From Sanderia malayensis (lineage: Eukaryota; Cnidaria; Scyphozoa; Semaeostomeae; Pelagiidae): a DNA stretch of 64,000 nt. Location: NCBI GenBank assembly GCA_013076295.1, contig RQOL01000534.1:1-64000 (forward strand), written 5' to 3'. Positions 58,351-64,000 of the stretch are shown in pieces. Numbering within the stretch: the stretch's first letter is position 1; each line of letters starts with the position of its first letter. Under the pieces are notes generated by a model. The model searched no databases and had not been told where the DNA came from. It saw only the letters and a program-made list of their open reading frames with translations. A program made the position numbers and the translations under genes.

Positions 58351-59030
58351 GGTAAGCCAACACTCCATATTTATGTCTTTCTATACCTTGCAGGAACATT
58401 TATTCAGAAATACACAAAGAGTAAAAAAGATTCATAATGAATGATCCAATATATATAACACAAAAGTTAAAGGAAGAAGATGCTGGCCAAGGACGTTTAT
58501 TTGCTACTGAAATATATCACACAGTTGCAAAGTTGCGACTGAAAAATATTACACGATGCATGATTTTCCACTTACCTGATTACATAATAATAATAATAAT
58601 AACAATAATAACGAATTATTTAACAGGATAAAAACTTCAAAAGTTACGAAATTGCTGAATTACATTGTATGAGGAATGCATGTACTGTGAAACTTCCTGA
58701 GTTTTAAAACGATTTTCAAATATTTGTCATTCTTAATTTGTTTTACCCATATAACTTCTCGTTACGAAATTTAACTCTATAAGGCTTTATCTGGGAAGAA
58801 GGTGAACTACCATAAACACACTATGTACATTTTAATATTTTGTGACATTAACGTAATAGGCCAAACAAACTCAGGTAGAGAATTGTCGAAAGACAACACT
58901 GCTGGCCGAAACAGCTGTTCATATCGTATAGATGCAAGAAATAAAGGATTAATCGAGGTATTTTAATGTACAGATTGATAATTTCAAAGAAGATTGATGA
59001 AATTTGGTGAGATTGTAGAAAAAGTAATTA
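58351..59030. other. Unassigned AT-rich sequence
   Basis: An (ATA)n microsatellite lies at about 58586-58612. The rest has no recognisable domain. The right end is probably the 5' UTR of the LINE that starts translating at 59067. Confidence 0.45.
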
Positions 59031-59066
59031 CAAAAAAGAAGAAAAATTTCGGCCCACTTCTTCATA

Positions 59067-60441
59067 ATGGTTGCCAGCAGGTTTTCCTTGGATCCAGCTG
59101 ACATTCTTGCAACTCTTGCCGATGGAGCACCATCTGAAGCTGTGACGAACCTACTCTGTGAGTACAATTTTGAGCAATCAGCAACAAAAAATAGGAAAGC
59201 TTTCCTCAAGCACAGTGAAGATGACATCCTAACTGCAATTGAATATCTAAAGTTACAAAATCATGACCTCTCAGGAACAAAAGATGATCTTACACATAAA
59301 TTGCTGGTAATAATGAACAATCGAATGCCAGAAGAGTGCTCACTTTGTAACAAAGAATATATCATTGAACTGGCAGACAATGAGACTCCTAAATGTGCAA
59401 TGTGCGGCCTAGGAGAACATAACCCGTGTCTTGCCAATTTACTTGGAATTAATATCGAGGAGCTCATCCAAGTTGATCCTTCTGAATCACAGCTACGCAT
59501 GAGCCCCTAAAAAATTCCAGGACAACAATGGTTGATATGTGCAGAAACTATGAAAACAGAACAGTTCCTGTGGTTGAAGTCAAGCAAATAGTAGCAACTA
59601 CAGCTGCTACCACTACAACACAACAAGATAATAATCAAACTACTGTTGAACAGAGTGTCACACCCTCAAGCAATTCACAGACTCTTCAAAATGTGAACAA
59701 GCCACCAACTCCAATTAATGCTGATCAAGGACACCATTACTCGAAGCCTAACACCTAACGAAAGCAATCAAGCTGGTATCTGCAGCTTCTATAAGAGAGG
59801 AATATGCCGTTGTGGTGTCTCTGGAAGAGGTTTCCCAAAGCAGCACCCGAAAGCATGTTACCCACTAATCCAGCATGGAACAAGTAGGCTGTAATGGAGG
59901 CTGTAATAAAGGGGGACACTGGTCTATCTTCCACCCCAGAATGTGCCACCAATCATTAAGAACAGGAGAATGCCTAACACTTGACTGTCCTCTTCCACAT
60001 GTAAAAGGAACTAGAAGAAATACAACAGCACGACCACTCCAGATCTTCAGTAATAATCAATTACAACAGAACTACAAAAGCAAACCCAACAACAGTGGCC
60101 AAAAGCAAGTCCATTTTTATCCAACTCATGTCCAAAACGATTCAAACTTTTTCTTAGACATGATGAAGGCCATGAGGAAGGAGACCATGGCCACAATGGA
60201 ATCAAGCTTGGCACAGCTTGCCCAGCAGATAAAGTCAACCAGCAACCAAGTGCCACAACCAATGACTAATCGTCATCAGAATCAGCAGTTGTCAAGTCAC
60301 CAACCCCTGAAGTCCCAATACGAACCAGCTACTCAAAAACACAAATATATTCCTCAGAACCAATCTTATCTAGCTCCACACCTCCAAGAGACACAGTACC
60401 AAGCATCTTGGCCTCTACGTCAGAGAGCCCGGATTTGTTAA
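59067..60441 (+). pseudogene. LINE ORF1 with PHD/RING-like and CCCH zinc fingers
   Basis: The first 147 codons (59067-59510) are open and include a Cys finger (CSLCNKEY, CAMCGLGEHNPC). A TAA at 59508 and frameshifts near 59755 and 59880 break the frame. The next parts are a Gln/Thr-rich linker (59528-59758), then a CCCH-type stretch split over two frames: ICSFYKRGICRCG with HPKAC near 59780-59860, and GCNKGGHWSIFHPRMC, CLTLDCPLPHVKGT near 59885-60010. The tail (to 60441) is Gln/Asn-rich with a helical MMKAMRKETMATMESSL segment. CCCH fingers of this spacing occur in ORF1 proteins of marine-invertebrate LINEs and would bind element RNA. The start is the ATG after GGCCCACTTCTTCATA. Confidence 0.78.
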
Positions 60442-61939
60442 GCATGTTCTCAATACTTAACATCCATGGTTTGATTCCCTAAATCAACCCCTCCAAGGTA
60501 CCTCCTATCAGCGAGTATCTTCATGACACCGATCAATTCAAATAGCATCCATGATAAATTGTCCATAGTGTTCAACGAATCTGATATAGTGGAAGCAATA
60601 GAGGGATTGAAGCATAATTCAGCTGCTGGACCAGACAAATTTCCTGCCAATCTCTTATATCAGTGCCGTCAAACCTTGACCAAACCCGTGTGTATGATCT
60701 GGCGAGAATCGATGAATACTGGCACTATTCCCTCTCTGTGTAAATTCGCAAGCATCATTCCTATTCACAAAGGGAAAAGTAAAGCAGAGGCAAAAAACTG
60801 CAGACCTGTTGCTCTAACCTCTCTTCTGATCAAACTCTTCGAAAAAGTTGTAAAAAAGCACATAGTGTCATTCATGAACGAGAATCAGCTTTTCAAAAAT
60901 ATTACAGCACGGTTTCAGAAGTGGAAGATCCTGTTTGAGTCAGCTTATTTATCATTTTGATCGCATTACTAGCCTCTTAGAAGATGGTAAATCTGTAGAC
61001 TTGATTTATTTGAACTCTGCGAAAGCATTCTACAAAGGTATCGTCCTTGGAAAACTCAAGTCATTGGGTATTAACGGTAGACTGGGAAGGTGGTTTCAAG
61101 CCTTTCTATTCAATAGGAAGCAGAGTGTTCTGGTCAACGGGAAGAAATCTCATCCATCAGTAGTACTATCAGGACTGCCTCAAGGATCGGTCTTAGGACC
61201 TCTCATATTCCCTGTACCTATAGGAGATATAGATGAGGAAGTTGTAAATGCCTTCATTTCCAGTTTTGCAGACGATACTAGTGCTGGTAACTCTTACCTA
61301 AGTGAAGTAGATGCTGTAAATCTACAGAATGACTTAGGAGCCATATACAAGTAGGCTAAGGACAATAATGCGATGTTCAACTCTGACAAATTTGAGCATA
61401 TGCATTACATTTTCAGAGGAACTCGTTCCAACATATGTATCTGATTTGGTACAGATAATTGAAACCAAAAAAGTAGCTCGTGACTTAGGGGTCCAAATGA
61501 GTGATGATGCAACATTTTCCTTTCATATAAATGGCTTGTGTGACAAGATCAGCATAAAGATAGCATGGATCCTTAGAACATTTCAAACCCGTGAATCTAT
61601 ACCAATGTTGAGTCTCTGCAAACAGATGGTGCTTGGAGATCATGACTACTGCTCTCAACTTTGGCATCCTTTAGCTGTGAGCGAAACTCAGTCATTAGAA
61701 ATTTTGCAGCGATCTTTTCTAAGGCAGATAACAGAGACCAGGATGCTATCTTACTGGGAGCAGCTGAAATCTTTCACCTCTACTCCCTTGAAAGAAGACG
61801 AGAAAGGTACCTAGCTCTCTATACTGGGAAGATTCTAGAAGGTGTAGCACCCAACATCTCTAGTAGTTTCTCTTGTATCACTGCTAAGTGGTACTGTCGC
61901 AGAGGAAGAGAATGCAAAGTCTTTTTGGAGAGTTTTTAG
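60442..61939 (+). pseudogene. LINE ORF2 remnant: endonuclease mostly deleted, reverse transcriptase decayed
   Basis: Begins with the first residues of an APE endonuclease (SILNIHGLIP; PISEYLHDTDQF), then jumps at about 60530 into the region before the reverse transcriptase (DIVEAIEGLKHNSAAGPDKFP), so most of the endonuclease is missing. The reverse transcriptase has NCRPVALTSLLIKLFEKVV, LIYLNSAKAFYKG (normally LDFAKAFDK, so the catalytic Asp is Asn), GLPQGSVLGPL and FADDTS. The thumb (61368-61814) and a C-terminal piece (61661-61939) are in different frames. Frameshifts also lie near 60940 and 61355. The enzyme cannot work. Confidence 0.85.
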
Positions 61940-63197
61940 ATAGCCACTTTTATGACATATAATTTTGGAAGCATCTGATTTTGTTATTAATGCTATCAAT
62001 AAAATAGACATTTTCACTAATATCGTGTGAAAAAAGCGCATCTGCAGCTTTCTGCTTACCATTTAATCACTGTAGTTCCTCTTACAGTTTTTGCAGTTTA
62101 GTTTCTCAACAATAGTTCAGTTGCTGGAATTGATTTAATTATATTTTTGTATGTTCTTTTCTTTCAATACCACTAATAAAGTTTACGTTCTTCATTACAA
62201 ATTTGTTAAACAAGCGTATGTACAGCTTACTGCTTGCCATTCACTCACTGTGTGGGGTTACCTCACAAGCATAGCATTTGACTGACAAGTATTTGTACGA
62301 TTTGATATTGAATAACGTCAAACTAAATACAAAAAAATGAAAATGCTATAAGTATAAAGTTTAACAAGACAAGTCTAAACTTGAGACATTACTAAATCTA
62401 GCCTAGGCCTAAGCCTAAGGTGTGTCCAAGATGTAAAAAAGAAAACCACTGAAAGAAGCTTACCAGCTGGCCAATACAAAATGCTTAAATGCTAGTAAAG
62501 TAATTGAATGTGAGCAGCCATATCATATATCTGAGACGTTGACTGAACGATGACAAGAGAGCAAAAAAATGAAAAGACACACCTATTTATGCGAGTAAAC
62601 AACAACAAACAAACAATCCATGTTGTCATGCCAACTGAACAACATGGTGTAAACAAACCATGTTGTCATGGTAACTGAACAACATGGTGTAGCCATAATG
62701 GCAGAACTAAAAGTGATAAATTAACTAGAAAACGTGAATAAATTATAATTTTTATTTTGATTTTTTAAATACCTTTACATCTTCATTACAAATTTGTTAA
62801 ACAAGCGTATGTACAGCTTACTGCTTGCCATTCACTCACTGTTATTGCTCTTCCAGTACTTACAGTTTAGTCGTCCAAAATTAGTTCATTTTCTAAATTT
62901 TTTCATATTTTAGTATGTATTTTTCTTTCAATGCTATGAACACAATCAAAATTTTTATCAGTGTTGTGCATATCCTTCTTTTCAATAACTAATATTTCTT
63001 TTTTAATTGTTCATAGTTTAACTGTTTTATTTCAATAATACCTGCTAAATAGGCCTTTGTGTTCTACATTTCGTTTTCTTTTTCTAAGATCCATTGGACA
63101 ATCAAGTTCCACTTCAATTAAACACATTCCGTTTCCCACATAACAACTTTCCTTATTAAAGGAGAACAACAATTATTTGTTTGCTTTAAGGTTCATT
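61940..63197. repeat. AT-rich region with about 180-bp diverged repeats and a perfect 63-bp direct repeat
   Basis: Related segments at about 61985-62160, 62166-62251 and 62770-62950 share CAGCTTACTGCTTGCCATT-like, CTTACAGTTTAGT-like and TATGT...TTTCTTTCAAT pieces. A 63-bp block is identical at 62189-62251 and 62780-62842, flanking 528 bp of other sequence. That spacer contains two 40-bp tandem units with CCATGTTGT and ACAACATGG arms (about 62616-62695). The first part may be the 3' UTR of the preceding LINE. No gene is recognised. Confidence 0.6.
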
Positions 63198-63690
63198 ATG
63201 GTAAGTGCTTCCAAAAAGCCAGAAGAGGAGAAACAAATTTTCATCAACTTTGGTGATAAAACCAAAGCAATAATAGCAAACATATTGACTCAAACTTTAT
63301 CAGTTGTATTTGGTATGGTTTTCACAAACAATTTCTTCATTGCTTGCATTCCGTAGGAGATAACACAGAGAAATGTATTTCATCTAACAAGCAGTGTGCT
63401 GCCCAATCTGAAGAATTGGGCGGCCAAAAAGTTTTCCTTGAATGACAAGGAAGGGGGAAGACTTTCAACGCAAGAAATAGCGTAAGTAGATCTTCTGCAT
63501 GTGGAGCTCAGTTGTTCTATTGGTTTCTCCCAGGTGCTGCCTGATATCCAGTCACGAAAAAACAACTTATAACAATTGTGTGTTCACAAAAGATCACAAA
63601 AGAAAGCCTTTGTCAAGATTGGCGAAGACCAGAGAAGGGTTTACATACAAAAGGGTGGGAAGGCCACTAAAGAATTTTCTCGCATATTGA
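63198..63690 (+). CDS. Candidate host gene, three exons with 51-52 nt introns, function unknown
   Basis: Proposed exons are 63198-63305, 63357-63481 and 63534-63690. The ATG at 63198 starts a Lys/Glu-rich segment (MVSASKKPEEEKQ). Intron 1 (51 nt) runs from GTATTT to CCGTAG. Intron 2 (52 nt) runs from GTAAGT to CTCCCAG. The frame stays open across both junctions (phases 0 and 2) to TGA at 63688, giving 129 residues. Exon 2 includes VLPNLKNWAAKKFSL. Exon 3 is basic and ends KRVGRPLKNFLAY, with a short GRP motif as in AT-hooks. I do not recognise the family. Intron 1 has a weak donor, and ATG followed by GTAAGT could instead be a donor itself, so exon 1 is the least certain part. Confidence 0.45.
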
Positions 63691-63727
63691 TTGTGGCCAT
63701 GCCTACCCAAAGAGCTGCAAACATTAT

Positions 63728-63786
63728 GCAGGGCAGGTGAAAATTAGTTAATGAATAGTTTCAAAACTAATTTTCACATGTCCTGC
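63728..63786 (+). other. 22-bp imperfect hairpin after the candidate gene
   Basis: Arms 63728-63749 and 63765-63786 pair over 22 bp with two mismatches (core TGAAAATTAGTT / AACTAATTTTCA), with a 15-nt loop. It begins 37 nt after the candidate stop codon. It could be a 3' UTR structure or the remains of a small inverted-repeat element. Confidence 0.7.
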
Positions 63787-64000
63787 TTTTGACTCTGCAT
63801 GATACAATCATCTTTTCTAGCATTAACACAGGTAAAAACTCACATGTTCAAATTTTGCCTGGACAACATTTTTTAAAAGGATATAACTTTATTGTTTCAA
63901 TATTTAATTTTTTTAACCTTTACCCTAGCCCAAAACAAAAACTGACATAATAATATCATGCATGATCAATGTAATTATTTTTATTGCTCCTATTATATGT
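63787..64000. other. AT-rich sequence, nothing recognised
   Basis: No ORF, repeat unit or domain is visible. No AATAAA polyadenylation signal is seen in the plus direction in this last part. Confidence 0.5.

Overview
The window is AT-rich metazoan DNA made almost entirely of satellite DNA and retroelements. No bacterial gene, operon, rRNA or tRNA was seen. The retroelements (CR1/L2-like LINEs with PHD, CCHC or CCCH zinc fingers, a Penelope-like element with a GIY-YIG nuclease, and Ty3/gypsy elements) are typical of marine invertebrates. The low GC and two candidate introns of only 51-52 nt at the right end would suit an early-branching animal such as a sponge or cnidarian. That placement is inference.

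Left part (1-37,240). A 92-bp satellite fills 1-5,775 with about 63 monomers, and a second subtype of the same length runs on to 37 kb. An intact, probably young LINE (5,776-9,452, minus strand) with a single 1,166-residue ORF interrupts it. From 9.8 to 37 kb the satellite has absorbed three kinds of retroelement fragment: a roughly 570-bp piece of LINE reverse transcriptase (ten places, one of them still joined to its LINE 3' end), a roughly 450-bp antisense LINE 3' end (six copies), and a roughly 320-bp AT-rich piece ending in a (TTTGAA)n tail (six copies). These were then amplified with the satellite as larger repeat units of about 1.4-4 kb. Part of this stretch (15.6-22.3 kb) carries many single-base indels that look like unpolished assembly consensus.

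Middle part (37,240-52,510). A nearly full-length but decayed two-ORF LINE (37.24-41.86 kb, minus) is followed by diverged satellite. Next comes a palindromic Penelope-like insertion (43,011-45,886) with a 12-bp target duplication. Its right arm holds a non-autonomous LTR element (43,929-45,655; 439-bp LTRs, AAAG target duplication). The left arm preserves the empty site. A decayed Ty3/gypsy element with very short LTRs (46,314-50,193) and two LINE 3' ends follow.

Right part (52,505-64,000). A second, 41-bp satellite is interrupted by a LINE fragment, a second non-autonomous LTR element (55,369-56,892; PBS and PPT visible, GTAT target duplication) and an LTR-like segment. Then comes a decayed LINE with a CCCH zinc-finger ORF1 and an ORF2 that has lost most of its endonuclease (59.07-61.94 kb), followed by a region of roughly 180-bp repeats. 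At 63,198-63,690 three short exons joined by two 51-52 nt GT-AG introns keep one reading frame open for 129 codons. This is the only candidate host gene.

The genes here do not form a pathway. The window records repeated insertion into, and co-amplification with, satellite DNA.
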